From Amycolatopsis sp. CA-126428 (GTDB lineage Bacteria; Actinomycetota; Actinomycetes; Mycobacteriales; Pseudonocardiaceae): a stretch of 64,000 nucleotides of DNA. Positions 22,492-30,682 of this stretch are shown here, one piece after another. How positions within the stretch are numbered: position 1 is the stretch's first letter; each line of letters begins with the position of its first letter. A program made the translations under genes and the position numbers. The DNA lies in NCBI RefSeq assembly GCF_002904335.1, contig NZ_PPHF01000027.1:1-64000 (forward strand). The letters are read 5' to 3'. Below the pieces are notes generated by a model that saw only the letters and a list, made by a program, of their open reading frames with translations, ran no database searches and was not told the origin of the DNA.

Positions 22492-23667
22492 TCAGTAGGT
22501 CGGCAGGCTCGGGTCGATCTGCTTGGCCCAGGCGAGCACGCCGCCGCCGAGGTGCGTCGCGTCCTTGAAACCGGCCGCGTGCAGGGCGGCGAGGGCCTCG
22601 GCGGACCGGGCACCCGACTTGCAGTGCAGGACGATCGGCTTGTCCTGCGGCAGCTCGGCCAGCGCCTCGCCCGAGAGGATCCGGTCCTTCGGGATCAGCG
22701 TCGCGCCCTTGATGTTGACGATCTCGTACTCGTGCGGCTCGCGGACGTCGATCAGCGCGAAGTTCTCGCCGCTGTCGAACTTGGCCTTGAGCTCGGCCGG
22801 CGTGATCGTGCTCCCCGACGCCGCCTGCGCCGCCTCGTCCGAAACGACCCCGCAGAACGCCTCGTAGTCGATCAGTTCGGTGATCTTCGGCGTGTCCGGG
22901 TCCTTGCGGATCTTGACCTCGCGGTACTTCATGTCCAGCGCGTCGTAGCTGATCAGGCGGCCGAGCAGCGGCTCGCCGATGCCGGTGAGGAGCTTGATCG
23001 CCTCGGTCACCATGATCGAGCCGATGGACGCGCACAGCACGCCCAGCACGCCACCCTCGGCGCAGGAGGGGACCATGCCCGGGGGCGGCGGCTCCGGGTA
23101 GAGGTCGCGGTAGTTGAGGCCCTTGCCGTTCGGCGCGTCCTCCCAGAACACGCTGACCTGGCCTTCGAACCGGAAGATCGAACCCCAGACGTACGGCTTG
23201 CCCAGCAGCACCGCGGCGTCGTTGACCAGGTAGCGGGTGGCGAAGTTGTCGGTGCCGTCGACGATCAGGTCGTACTGCTCGAAGATCTCCAGCGCGTTCG
23301 ACGAGTCCAGCCGGTCGGTGTGCAGGTGCACCTTGACCAGCGGGTTGATTTCCGCGATCGACTCCTGCGCGGACGCGGCCTTGAGCTTGCCGACGTCGGA
23401 CTGGCCGTGGATGACCTGGCGCTGCAGGTTCGACTCGTCCACGACGTCGAAGTCGACGATGCCGAGCGTGCCGACCCCGGCGGCGGCCAGGTACAGCAAC
23501 GCGGGGCTGCCGAGGCCGCCGGCCCCGATCACCAGGACCTTGGCGTTCTTCAGCCGCTTCTGCCCGTTCACCCCGACGTCCGGGATGATCAGGTGACGGC
23601 TGTACCGGGCCACCTCTTCCTTGGTGAGCTCGGCAGCCGGCTCGACGAGCGGCGGCAGTGCTGACAT
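22492..23667 (-). CDS. moeZ: adenylyltransferase/sulfurtransferase MoeZ (MoeB-rhodanese)
   Basis: 391 residues. The N-terminal E1-like ThiF/MoeB domain has the nucleotide motif GAGGLGSP (about 48-55), DFDVVDESNLQRQ and DGTDNFATRYLVNDA; a C-terminal rhodanese domain carries the persulfide Cys in HCKSGARS (about 349). The zinc-binding CxxC pairs of MoeB are absent, as is normal for MoeZ. It adenylates and thiolates the GG C-termini of sulfur carriers such as CysO and MoaD homologues, feeding cysteine, molybdopterin and thioamide pathways. Molybdopterin supply is relevant to the nitrate reductase encoded nearby. It corresponds in position to Rv3206c. Confidence 0.93.
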   Translation of the reverse strand: MSALPPLVEPAAELTKEEVARYSRHLIIPDVGVNGQKRLKNAKVLVIGAGGLGSPALLYLAAAGVGTLGIVDFDVVDESNLQRQVIHGQSDVGKLKAASAQESIAEINPLVKVHLHTDRLDSSNALEIFEQYDLIVDGTDNFATRYLVNDAAVLLGKPYVWGSIFRFEGQVSVFWEDAPNGKGLNYRDLYPEPPPPGMVPSCAEGGVLGVLCASIGSIMVTEAIKLLTGIGEPLLGRLISYDALDMKYREVKIRKDPDTPKITELIDYEAFCGVVSDEAAQAASGSTITPAELKAKFDSGENFALIDVREPHEYEIVNIKGATLIPKDRILSGEALAELPQDKPIVLHCKSGARSAEALAALHAAGFKDATHLGGGVLAWAKQIDPSLPTY

Positions 23668-23759
23668 GGGTCCTCCATCTCGCGGATCGCGTCCATCCCA
23701 CTATGCACAACGCGCTCAGGCAAACAAGCCTTCCCACGTCCGGATGGTGGGACAACTCC

Positions 23760-24995
23760 CTACTGCGGGGTGGGGTTGGGCCAGGAGTTGGTCTTGCAGA
23801 TGTTGCCGTCCTTGGCGACCTTGCCCTTGTCGCCGCCGGGGATGTCGTTGAGCATCGACACGTAGTCGTCCGAGACGCCGAAGGACTGCTGCATCATCAC
23901 CGGCGCCGGCTGGTCGGTGCCGGGGCAGCCGACGTGCTGGTTGCCCAGGGCGTGCCCGACCTCGTGGTTGATGGCGTACTGCCGGTACCCGGTCATGTCG
24001 GGGCCGTAGGCCTTGGCGCCCCGCACCCAGCGGGCCAGGTTGATCAGCACGCGGCCCAGGCTCTTGCGGTAGCAGGACGCCTCGAACTTGATCTGGAACC
24101 CGCAGGCGTCCGGCCGGTGGGTGGTCTCCGGCGTGGTCAGGCTCACCCGGAAGGACGGGTTCGGGAAGGTGGCGTCCACCCGCTGGAACGCGATCTTGCC
24201 GTCCCAGGTCCAGCCCTGGGTCGGGTTCGACAGCGTGCCCTCGACGGTCGAAGCGAAGGCGTCGTCACCGGCGTAGCTCGCCGGGTCGACGCCGTCTTCG
24301 ACCTCGATGGTGTAGGTGAACAGCTTCCCGTTGCCGATCTTCGGGCCGCTGCCCGGCACGACGTGCCACTTGCCGGCGCCGGCCTGGGTGAACGGGATGC
24401 CGTTCGGCAGGTCCGCGGTCGGCACCTTGAGGTCGACCGGGGTGGCCGGGTTCTCCGGGATGGGCTGCTCGCCGTTGCCGTCGATGGCGCCGCCGCCGGA
24501 GGTGTCGCCACCCGCCGGGTCGATGCCGGACCCGGTACCCGTGCCCTGCTCGGCGATCGGCTGGGCCGGGCTGTTGGCGGTGTTGACCACGACGAGCACG
24601 GTCAGCACGACCAGGATCGGCAGCGCGTAGACGCGCCAGCCGTAGGTCTTCGTGAGCTGGGCGATGCCCGGCTTCGGCGTCGCCTCGGCCGGCTTCTCGC
24701 GCGGGGTTTCGACGTGCGGCTTCCAGGAGGCGCTCAGCGGCTCGGCACTGGTCCGCCGGCCACCGGGGCGGTAGCGGTCCTCCTCGACGCGCTGGGCCGG
24801 CGCCTTCGACGACGGGCGGTACTGCCCCGTGCGGGGGTGGTCCTCGGCGTCCGTCGTCCGGCGGGCCGAGGCGCGGTGGGGCGTCCGGCGATCTTCGCCT
24901 CGCGCGTCGTGCTTCACCCGGTCCACCGCACCAGGGTGCCACAGCGGCGGGGCACCGCTCTCGCCGACTGGCGGATCATCGAGTGAACTCGCCAC
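23760..24995 (-). CDS. DUF3152 membrane-anchored metzincin-like protein
   Basis: 411 residues: a basic, low-complexity N-terminal region to about 115, one membrane segment around 121-140, a Pro/Gly-rich linker, then an extracytoplasmic DUF3152 domain. It contains HEVGHALGNQHVGC (344-357), which fits the metzincin zinc motif HExxHxxGxxH, followed by PVMMQQSF, a plausible Met-turn. Cysteines at DACGF, SCYRK, VGC and ICK could form two disulfides. This points to a cell-surface zinc protease, although DUF3152 has no proven substrate. Positionally it corresponds to Rv3207c. The start is uncertain because no good ribosome-binding site precedes the GTG at 24995. Confidence 0.82.
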   Translation of the reverse strand: MASSLDDPPVGESGAPPLWHPGAVDRVKHDARGEDRRTPHRASARRTTDAEDHPRTGQYRPSSKAPAQRVEEDRYRPGGRRTSAEPLSASWKPHVETPREKPAEATPKPGIAQLTKTYGWRVYALPILVVLTVLVVVNTANSPAQPIAEQGTGTGSGIDPAGGDTSGGGAIDGNGEQPIPENPATPVDLKVPTADLPNGIPFTQAGAGKWHVVPGSGPKIGNGKLFTYTIEVEDGVDPASYAGDDAFASTVEGTLSNPTQGWTWDGKIAFQRVDATFPNPSFRVSLTTPETTHRPDACGFQIKFEASCYRKSLGRVLINLARWVRGAKAYGPDMTGYRQYAINHEVGHALGNQHVGCPGTDQPAPVMMQQSFGVSDDYVSMLNDIPGGDKGKVAKDGNICKTNSWPNPTPQ

Positions 24996-25007
24996 CGCCC
25001 GATCGGG

Positions 25008-25985
25008 CTACCAGGTGCCCGCTTCGACGTGCTCCCACATGCCCAGCACGGCCTTCGCGACGACGACCGGACGCTCCATCTGAGCCACGTGCCCGGTGCG
25101 CGGGAGCACGAGCAGCCGGGCCCGCGGGATCGCCCGCGCGGTCCGCACGGCGCGTTTCACGGAGATGACGCGGTCCTCCCGGCCCCAGACGACCAGGGTC
25201 GGCGCCTTGACGCGCGGCGCGACCGACCACAGCGACGCCTTCCCGAGCGTCGACCAGGCCCGGAAGATGGCGAACGTGCTGCGCGCCATCGCGGGCGCGG
25301 CCCAGGCGAACCCGGCGCGGGCGCCGTGCTCCTCGGTCAGCTCGTCGAGCCGGCTCTCCGGGAACCGCGACGGATCGGCGAAGCACAGCTTGATGACCTG
25401 CGCGGCGCGTTCCCGCGGCCCGAGCGCGGCCAGCTGGGCCCGCACGCGCGCGCCGACCAGCGGCAGGTAGGCGAGCGCCATCCGCGGGTCCGACAGCCGC
25501 CGCGGGTCGAGGCGCAGGTCCGGCACGGCCGGCGAAATCAGCGTCAGCGTCTTCACCAGCTCCGGCTTCTGGGCGGCGACCAGCAGGGCGATCGCGCCGC
25601 CCATCGAATTGCCGAACAGGTGCACCGGTCCGCCCACGGCCTCGATGTGCTTCACGACGACGTCAGCGTGCGCTTGAAGGGTGAAGTCGAAGCCCTCTTC
25701 GGGCTCGGAGTAGCCGAATCCGGGCAGGTCGGGTGCCGTGCCGCCGGCGACCGGCGCGAGCAGCGCGGCCAGGTCGGTCCAGTTCGTCGACGAGCCGCCG
25801 AGGCCGTGCACGTAGACGGCGGGCACGCCGTCCGGGCCGGGCGTGCGGCGGACGTGCAGCCGGGCGGTGCCGACCTCTTCGAACGCCGCCGGCCAGGGCG
25901 GCGGGACCGGGTCGAGCGACGGCAGGGCCCGGTTCGACAGCGGCACGTGGGTCAGTGGCGGCCGGGCTCGCACGGGGGTGTTCAC
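25008..25985 (-). CDS. alpha/beta-fold hydrolase
   Basis: 325 residues from a GTG at 25985. The oxyanion-hole motif is HGLGGSSTNW, the nucleophile elbow is GNSMGG (Ser), and the catalytic Asp and His appear in VVWGREDRVIS and RTGHVAQMERP. No signal peptide is seen. Substrate cannot be deduced. It ends 12 bp before the DUF3152 gene on the same strand and is probably co-transcribed with it; the divergent TetR gene begins 113 bp away. Confidence 0.85.
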   Translation of the reverse strand: MNTPVRARPPLTHVPLSNRALPSLDPVPPPWPAAFEEVGTARLHVRRTPGPDGVPAVYVHGLGGSSTNWTDLAALLAPVAGGTAPDLPGFGYSEPEEGFDFTLQAHADVVVKHIEAVGGPVHLFGNSMGGAIALLVAAQKPELVKTLTLISPAVPDLRLDPRRLSDPRMALAYLPLVGARVRAQLAALGPRERAAQVIKLCFADPSRFPESRLDELTEEHGARAGFAWAAPAMARSTFAIFRAWSTLGKASLWSVAPRVKAPTLVVWGREDRVISVKRAVRTARAIPRARLLVLPRTGHVAQMERPVVVAKAVLGMWEHVEAGTW

Positions 25986-26098
25986 GGATCCAGAATGCCC
26001 GACCCTTGGCGCGGCACACGTACCGGCGAGTAATCTTCAGGGCGACTTCACGCGGTGGCGACCCCGCCCGTCGAAGAAGCGATGACGGGAGGATGAGC

Positions 26099-26725
26099 AT
26101 GACGGAGATGACGCGCCTGCAGCAACGTGGGGTGCGGCTGCCCCGGACCGAGCGCCGGGCTCAGCTCCTCGCCGCGGCGCAGCGGGTCTTCGCCGAGAAC
26201 GGCTACCACGCCGCCGCGATGGACGAGATCGCCGAGGTCGCGGGCGTCTCGAAGCCGGTGCTGTACCAGCACTTCCCCGGCAAGCTGGACCTGTACATCG
26301 CGCTGCTGGAAAGCCACGTCGACGAGCTGGTCAAGCGGGTCCAGAACGCCTTGGACTCGACGACGGAGAACAAGCAGCGCGTCCCGGCGACGGTCGGCGC
26401 GTTCTTCGACTTCGTCAGCAACGACGCGGGCGCGTTCCGGATGGTGTTCGAGTCCGACCTGCGCGGCGAGCCGGCGGTCCAGGAAGCGGTCGACCGGGCG
26501 ACGACGGCGAGCGTGGACGCGATCACGGAGACGATCACCGCGGACGCGGGCCTCGACGAGGACAAGGCGCGGCTGCTGGCGGTCGGGCTGGTCGGGATGA
26601 GCCAGGTCAGCGCGCGGTTCTGGCTGGCCCACCACCAGTCGATGAGCCGCGAGGAAGCGGTTGCCCTGACGGCCAACCTGGCCTGGCGCGGCATCGGCGG
26701 CGGCTTCCCCCTCAAGGACGGCTGA
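26099..26725 (+). CDS. TetR-family regulator (Rv3208-like)
   Basis: 208 residues from the ATG at 26099, preceded at good distance by GGGAGG; an ATG at 26093 would sit directly on that site. The N-terminal helix-turn-helix is clear (AAQRVFAENGYHAAAMDEIAEVAGVSKPVLYQHFPGK, positions about 25-60). The ligand domain contains DFVSNDAGAFRMVFESDL. It resembles M. tuberculosis Rv3208, which stands in the same context next to the DUF3152 gene. It faces the hydrolase and DUF3152 genes divergently. A strong bidirectional hairpin follows. Confidence 0.87.
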   Translation: MTEMTRLQQRGVRLPRTERRAQLLAAAQRVFAENGYHAAAMDEIAEVAGVSKPVLYQHFPGKLDLYIALLESHVDELVKRVQNALDSTTENKQRVPATVGAFFDFVSNDAGAFRMVFESDLRGEPAVQEAVDRATTASVDAITETITADAGLDEDKARLLAVGLVGMSQVSARFWLAHHQSMSREEAVALTANLAWRGIGGGFPLKDG

Positions 26726-26729
26726 CCGG

Positions 26730-26765
26730 CCGGAGGCGGCACTCTCCCGAGAGTGCCGCCTCCGG
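26730..26765. terminator. bidirectional hairpin between convergent genes
   Basis: A perfect 17-bp stem (26730-26746 with 26749-26765), centre CC, arms starting CCGGAGGCGGCACTCTC. It separates the TetR gene from the convergent hydrolase gene, ending 6 bp before the latter's stop, and can serve both directions. Confidence 0.85.
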
Positions 26766-26771
26766 CGGGGG

Positions 26772-27665
26772 TCAGCGGACGGCGGCGCGGACCAGCGCGC
26801 TGATCCGGCGGGCCACTTCGTACGGGCGTTCCTGCGGCAGCATGTGCCCGGCGCCCGGGAACCGGACGAACTCCGCGTGCGGCAGCTCGTCCGCGATCAC
26901 CTTCGCGTGCGGCAGCGGGCACAGCCGGTCCTTCTCCCCCGCCAGCACCACCGACGGCACGTCGCACAGGGCGCCCAGCCCGCCGATTCCCCGATGCGAC
27001 GCGATCGCGTCCAGGAACATGCCGGCGCTCGCCGGGTGCACCGCCAGCAGCTGCTCGACGACGCTGTCCACCTGTGCGCGCCCCGGGTGGAGGCCGAACA
27101 CGAGCCGTCGCGCGCCCGAGCGGACCATCCCCGGCCGCAGCCGCAGCGTGTCGCTCCGCAGGCGGGCCAGCAGCTGGGCCAGGCGTGGCTCGAAGCGGGT
27201 CACGCCCCGGCCGACCAGGCCCGGGAACCCCAGCGTCAGCTGGTTCATGTCGCCCGACGACGTCGCCACGAACGCCGCGCCCGCCAGCCGGTCGGCGACC
27301 AGCGCCGGGTGCCGCTCGGCGAGCACCATCAGCGTCATGCCGCCCATCGAGTGCCCGGCCAGCACCAGCGGCCCCGCCGGGACGCGCTCGGCGATCAGCT
27401 CGGCGAGGTCGTCGGCGAGCCGGGCGATCGTGGCGCCGCCGCGCCGGGCCGGCGCCGAGCCGCCGTGGCCGCGCAGGTCGTAGCGGAGCACGCGCAGGCC
27501 GGGGTCGAGGTGCGGGAGCACGAAGTCCCACGTCCGGTGGTCCTGCGTCCAGCCGTGGACGAGCACCAGGGTCACGGCCGAATCGGCCGGCCCGGACTGC
27601 GTGACGTGCAGCGCGGCGCCGTCGCTCGCGACGAACCGGTGCCCCGGCGAGAGGACGGTGGTCAT
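26772..27665 (-). CDS. alpha/beta-fold hydrolase coupled to an AurF-type oxygenase
   Basis: 297 residues. Motifs: HGWTQDHRTWDF (oxyanion region), DLRGHG, GHSMGGMTLM (nucleophile Ser), LAGEKDRLCPL (Asp) and PGAGHMLPQERP (His). It looks like a soluble esterase/lactonase or haloperoxidase-type hydrolase. Its ATG at 27665 overlaps the stop of the diiron-oxygenase gene (ATGA), so the two products are made together and probably act on related compounds. The pair is divergent from a TetR gene with a palindromic operator between. Confidence 0.85.
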   Translation of the reverse strand: MTTVLSPGHRFVASDGAALHVTQSGPADSAVTLVLVHGWTQDHRTWDFVLPHLDPGLRVLRYDLRGHGGSAPARRGGATIARLADDLAELIAERVPAGPLVLAGHSMGGMTLMVLAERHPALVADRLAGAAFVATSSGDMNQLTLGFPGLVGRGVTRFEPRLAQLLARLRSDTLRLRPGMVRSGARRLVFGLHPGRAQVDSVVEQLLAVHPASAGMFLDAIASHRGIGGLGALCDVPSVVLAGEKDRLCPLPHAKVIADELPHAEFVRFPGAGHMLPQERPYEVARRISALVRAAVR

Positions 27666-28570
27666 CGGCCCGCCGGGAGCAGGAACGACTTGCGCCAGAA
27701 GTACTTGCCGGGCAGCCCGACCAGGCCGGACTCCTCGAGGAACGGCATGATCTTCTCCCCCGCCCACGCGATCGTGCCCTGCCAGTGCGGGTTGTTCAGC
27801 GCCGCTTCGACGCCGTCGCGCGGCCGGATGCCGACCGCCTTGTAGACGTCCGGGTTGATGAACGCCCGCGTCACGAAGTACGAGATGACCGCGATGATGA
27901 ACTGCTGGTAGCCGATCTCGGCCTTCGACAGCTTCGCCATGCCGCGCGTGACCTCTTCGCGGGCGAAGGTGACGTGCCGGGCCTCTTCCAGGACGTGGAT
28001 CCGGTTGACCATCCGGACCAGCGGCTGGACGCCTTCGTCGTTCATCTGCTCGCGCTGCAGCCGGTCCAGCACTTCCTCGGCGACCAGGATCGCGCCGTAG
28101 CGCGCCGGGCCGTAGGAGATCGTCGGCATCAGCTTCGCGAGGCGCCGCAGCCACGGCACCGGGCCGTAGGCGGGGCAGCCGATCCGCGACGCCATCCGCG
28201 CGAACATCGTCGAGTGCCGGCATTCGTCGGCGATTTCGGTGAGCGCGAACTGGGCGTGCGCGGACGTCGGGTCCTGCTCGTAGACCTCCTTGAGCAGCAT
28301 CTGCATCAGGAGGATCTCGAACCACAGGCCGGTGGTGGCGACGCTCGCGACCTCGTGCTTGCCGAGCTCGATGCGCTGCTCGGGGGTCAGTTTTTCCCAG
28401 AGTTCGGTCCCGTAGAGCGAGGACCGCTCGTCGAGGATGAACCGCTTGCCCTCGACCAGCGGCGCGGCCCAGTCGATGTCGACGTCGGGGTCGTAGAACT
28501 TGTTGGCCGACGACTTCAGCAGGCGGTCCGCGGTCTTCTCGCGATCCGGTTCCTTCAGCGTCCGCGTCAT
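27662..28570 (-). CDS. AurF-family diiron oxygenase
   Basis: 302 residues from the ATG at 28570, with GGAAGGGG upstream. A complete set of carboxylate/histidine ligands is present: E85, E116-x2-H119 (DECRHS), E165 or E166 (AEEV), and H192-x3-E196-x2-H199 (HVLEEARH). This is the ligand pattern of the p-aminobenzoate N-oxygenase AurF, including its extra seventh ligand. Characterised members oxidise arylamines to nitro compounds in antibiotic biosynthesis, but many actinobacterial homologues are of unknown substrate. It forms an operon with the downstream hydrolase and is likely repressed by the divergent TetR protein. Confidence 0.87.
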   Translation of the reverse strand: MTRTLKEPDREKTADRLLKSSANKFYDPDVDIDWAAPLVEGKRFILDERSSLYGTELWEKLTPEQRIELGKHEVASVATTGLWFEILLMQMLLKEVYEQDPTSAHAQFALTEIADECRHSTMFARMASRIGCPAYGPVPWLRRLAKLMPTISYGPARYGAILVAEEVLDRLQREQMNDEGVQPLVRMVNRIHVLEEARHVTFAREEVTRGMAKLSKAEIGYQQFIIAVISYFVTRAFINPDVYKAVGIRPRDGVEAALNNPHWQGTIAWAGEKIMPFLEESGLVGLPGKYFWRKSFLLPAGR

Positions 28571-28593
28571 CGCCGACACCCCTTCCGCGACAT

Positions 28594-28616
28594 GTAACTT
28601 GAGGTAACAGTTACCT
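28594..28616. promoter_or_regulatory. TetR-type operator in the divergent AurF/TetR promoter region
   Basis: AGGTAAC-A-GTTACCT (28602-28616) is a perfect 7-bp inverted repeat around one base; a further GTAAC at 28594-28598 adds a third half-site. It lies between the divergent oxygenase gene (start 28570) and the TetR gene (start about 28626), so the regulator can control both. Confidence 0.7.
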
Positions 28617-28625
28617 GTGCGTAGC

Positions 28626-29396
28626 ATGACCCTCGTGATCGAACGTGTCAAGCGCTCCGGCAAGCCGTCCAGCAGGTCCTCCCGCGGCGAGGAGGCGACC
28701 GGCGACGCCCGGCGCGACCGCTGGCGCAAGCACCGGATCGCCCGGCGCAAGGAGTTCGTCGAGGCGGCCCTGCGGGCGCTCGACACGCACGGCCCGGACC
28801 TGGGCATGGAGGACGTCGCCGCGGAAGCCGGCGTCACCAAACCGGTGCTGTACCGGCACTTCGACGACAAGGCCGACCTGTACGTCGCCCTCGGCCAGCG
28901 CGGCACGGAAATCCTCTTCGAGCGCCTGATCCCGGCGATCAACGCCGAACTGGCCCCGGTGCCGAGGATCCGGATGGCGCTCGACGCGTTCTTCACCGTG
29001 ATCGAGGAGCACCCGAACCTCTACCGGCTGCTGGCGCACGGGCGGCCGGAGAAGCCGGTGTCGTCGGACGTCGTGGCCGAGGACAAGGAACTGATCGCGA
29101 CGGCCCTGACCGCGCTGCTCGGCGACTACATGCGGATGTTCAACATGGACTCCGGTGCGGCCGAGCCGTGGGCGCACGGCATCGTCGGCATGGTCCAGAA
29201 CACCGGCGAGTGGTGGCTGGACCGCCGTTCGATGAGCCGCGACGCGGTCGTCGAGTACCTGACCCAGATCATCTGGGCGGCCATCGACGGGCTGACCCGC
29301 CAGAACGGCGTGGTCATCGACCCGAACCTGCCCCTGGAAGCCAACAAGGTGGTCCAGCTGGGCCGCGCCCCCGAGTCGTTGGAGGAAACGTCATGA
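28626..29396 (+). CDS. TetR-family regulator of the AurF cassette
   Basis: 256 residues from the ATG at 28626. There is no ribosome-binding site, so a leaderless message is likely; a GTG at 28617 touches the operator. A basic leader (RVKRSGKPSSRSS...RRDRWRKHRIARRKE) precedes the helix-turn-helix (DLGMEDVAAEAGVTKPVLYRHFDDKADLY). The ligand domain is of the TetR_C type. Its stop overlaps the DUF4873 ATG by 4 bp. Operator and divergent layout suggest that it represses the oxygenase-hydrolase operon and itself. Confidence 0.87.
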   Translation: MTLVIERVKRSGKPSSRSSRGEEATGDARRDRWRKHRIARRKEFVEAALRALDTHGPDLGMEDVAAEAGVTKPVLYRHFDDKADLYVALGQRGTEILFERLIPAINAELAPVPRIRMALDAFFTVIEEHPNLYRLLAHGRPEKPVSSDVVAEDKELIATALTALLGDYMRMFNMDSGAAEPWAHGIVGMVQNTGEWWLDRRSMSRDAVVEYLTQIIWAAIDGLTRQNGVVIDPNLPLEANKVVQLGRAPESLEETS

Positions 29397-29710
29397 GCGA
29401 GCACGACGAAGACGGTTACCGCGGACCGGCCACCCTGGTGGTCGACGGCGTGTCGCTGCCGGTGACGGTCGAGCTGCGCGGCTACTTCCAGCCGATCGAC
29501 GGCTATTACCGCTGGTACGGCCGGGTGGCGGTGAACGAGGAGCTGACCCGGTTGGCGGGCGGCAAGAAGAAGGCCGTGTCCCTCCAGACGGGCTCGCACT
29601 CGGCCGCGGGCGAGCTTTCCGATCCGGACCCGTGGGGCCGGTACCGGATCATGGGCACGAGCACGCCACCGTTCCACGTGCCGACGACGCTGGAGGAGCT
29701 GAACGCATAA
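29393..29710 (+). CDS. DUF4873 protein
   Basis: 105 residues, beta-rich, with the family pattern YRGPATLVVDG, VELRGYFQPIDGYYRWYGRV and FHVPTTLEEL at the C-terminus. DUF4873 occurs alone or fused to flavin monooxygenases in actinomycetes; its role is unknown. The ATG overlaps the TetR stop (ATGA), so regulator and DUF4873 are made together. Association with a diiron oxygenase here and with monooxygenases elsewhere suggests an accessory part in oxidative catalysis, such as ligand or product binding. That is inference. Confidence 0.82.
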   Translation: MSEHDEDGYRGPATLVVDGVSLPVTVELRGYFQPIDGYYRWYGRVAVNEELTRLAGGKKKAVSLQTGSHSAAGELSDPDPWGRYRIMGTSTPPFHVPTTLEELNA

Positions 29711-29749
29711 CGCCGGCCCGGCCACCGCGCGGCGGCCGACCCGGGTGGC

Positions 29750-30211
29750 TCAGGGCATGCGCGGGCCCGGCAGCTCCACGCCCGGCAGCACCCCGTTCGC
29801 GATGTCCGTGGCCCGCCACTTCGGCACGGTCAGCCGGACCGCCGTGACCGGGGCCCCCAGGAACGCCGCGGCCTCCGGGACCTTCGCGACGAGCAGCTCG
29901 CGCACCCGCGCGTCCTCATCACCGCCGATATCACCGCCGACGACCTCGGCGAACGCCTGGGCCTGCAGGAACGGCTGCATCGGCGAGCCCGTCGAGACCA
30001 CGACCGAGACCACCGGGTTCTCCCGGATCGCGGCCAGCGTCCGGCCGCGGTCCTCGAGCACGAGGTCCAGGGTGAACTCGCCGCGTTCGGCGAAGTACAC
30101 CCCGCCGACCCAGGGCCCGGTGCTGCCCGCGGTGGCGAGGAACAGCGACTTGTGCGCGGCGAGGGTGTTCCGCACGAGATCCGCGACGGCGGTCGGTTCG
30201 AGAGTGGTCAC
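29750..30211 (-). CDS. pyridoxamine 5'-phosphate oxidase-like (PPOX) flavin protein
   Basis: 153 residues from a GTG at 30211. The split-barrel pattern is evident: SLFLATAGSTGPWVGGVYFAERGEFTLDLVLEDRGRTLAAIRENPVVSVVV. Family members bind FMN or F420, or act as heme-utilisation or stress proteins; the cofactor is not decided by sequence alone. It stands alone, convergent with the TetR-DUF4873 operon, so functional context is weak. Confidence 0.7.
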   Translation of the reverse strand: MTTLEPTAVADLVRNTLAAHKSLFLATAGSTGPWVGGVYFAERGEFTLDLVLEDRGRTLAAIRENPVVSVVVSTGSPMQPFLQAQAFAEVVGGDIGGDEDARVRELLVAKVPEAAAFLGAPVTAVRLTVPKWRATDIANGVLPGVELPGPRMP

Positions 30212-30287
30212 CGGCCGAAGCTAGGCGGCCGAAAAGCGACACTCCAAGCAGAACACCACAATCCGGTGAAACCTCCGGGCACGCGAA

Positions 30288-30316
30288 AGCCACCCCGGGA
30301 ACGCCCCGAGGTGGCT
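30288..30316 (-). terminator. hairpin downstream of the DUF3107 gene
   Basis: AGCCACCCCGGG (30288-30299) pairs with CCCCGAGGTGGCT (30304-30316), with one mismatch and a 4-nt loop. It begins 16 bp beyond the DUF3107 stop on the minus strand and separates it from the PPOX-like gene downstream. Confidence 0.65.
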
Positions 30317-30332
30317 CTTGCGGGCTGGTGGG

Positions 30333-30563
30333 TCAGTCGCCGACGCCGAAGCCGACCTTGCGGACGTCGGACGGGGCGATCTCGACGTACGCGATGCGGT
30401 CGGAGGGGACGATGTACTTGCGCCCCTTCTCGTCGTTGATGCGGAAGAGCCCGTCACCGGCCGTCAGGGCCTCGGCGACCAGCTTCTCCACCTCTTCGGG
30501 AGACTGGCCACTGGACACCACCAGCTCGCGCGGCGTGTCCTTGATGCCGATCTTGACCTCCAC
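30333..30563 (-). CDS. DUF3107 small protein (TB9.4-like)
   Basis: 76 residues from a GTG at 30563, GGAGG upstream. The sequence VEVKIGIKDTPRELVV, SPEEVEKLVAEAL, ...KGRKYIVPSDRIAYVEI matches the conserved actinobacterial DUF3107 family (Rv3208A/TB9.4 in M. tuberculosis, from memory). It looks like a small soluble alpha/beta protein that is highly charged; no activity is known. It is flanked by the MiaE-like gene upstream on the same strand, 119 bp away. Confidence 0.88.
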   Translation of the reverse strand: MEVKIGIKDTPRELVVSSGQSPEEVEKLVAEALTAGDGLFRINDEKGRKYIVPSDRIAYVEIAPSDVRKVGFGVGD

Positions 30564-30682
30564 GTGGGACCTCCGCTGGAAATTCGTAAGGGATGTGCCG
30601 GCCAAGGCTAACCGAACCGGCTCGTTCCGGTGGCGCATGTCCGCGCCCGACCGCGTTGTCACTTCCGGGTACTCCATCGGGT

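Noticed and set aside
27662..28996. Longer 444-residue version of the AurF-like protein
   Set aside because: The extension is antisense to the TetR gene and crosses the operator; the ATG at 28570 has a good ribosome-binding site and yields the normal family length.
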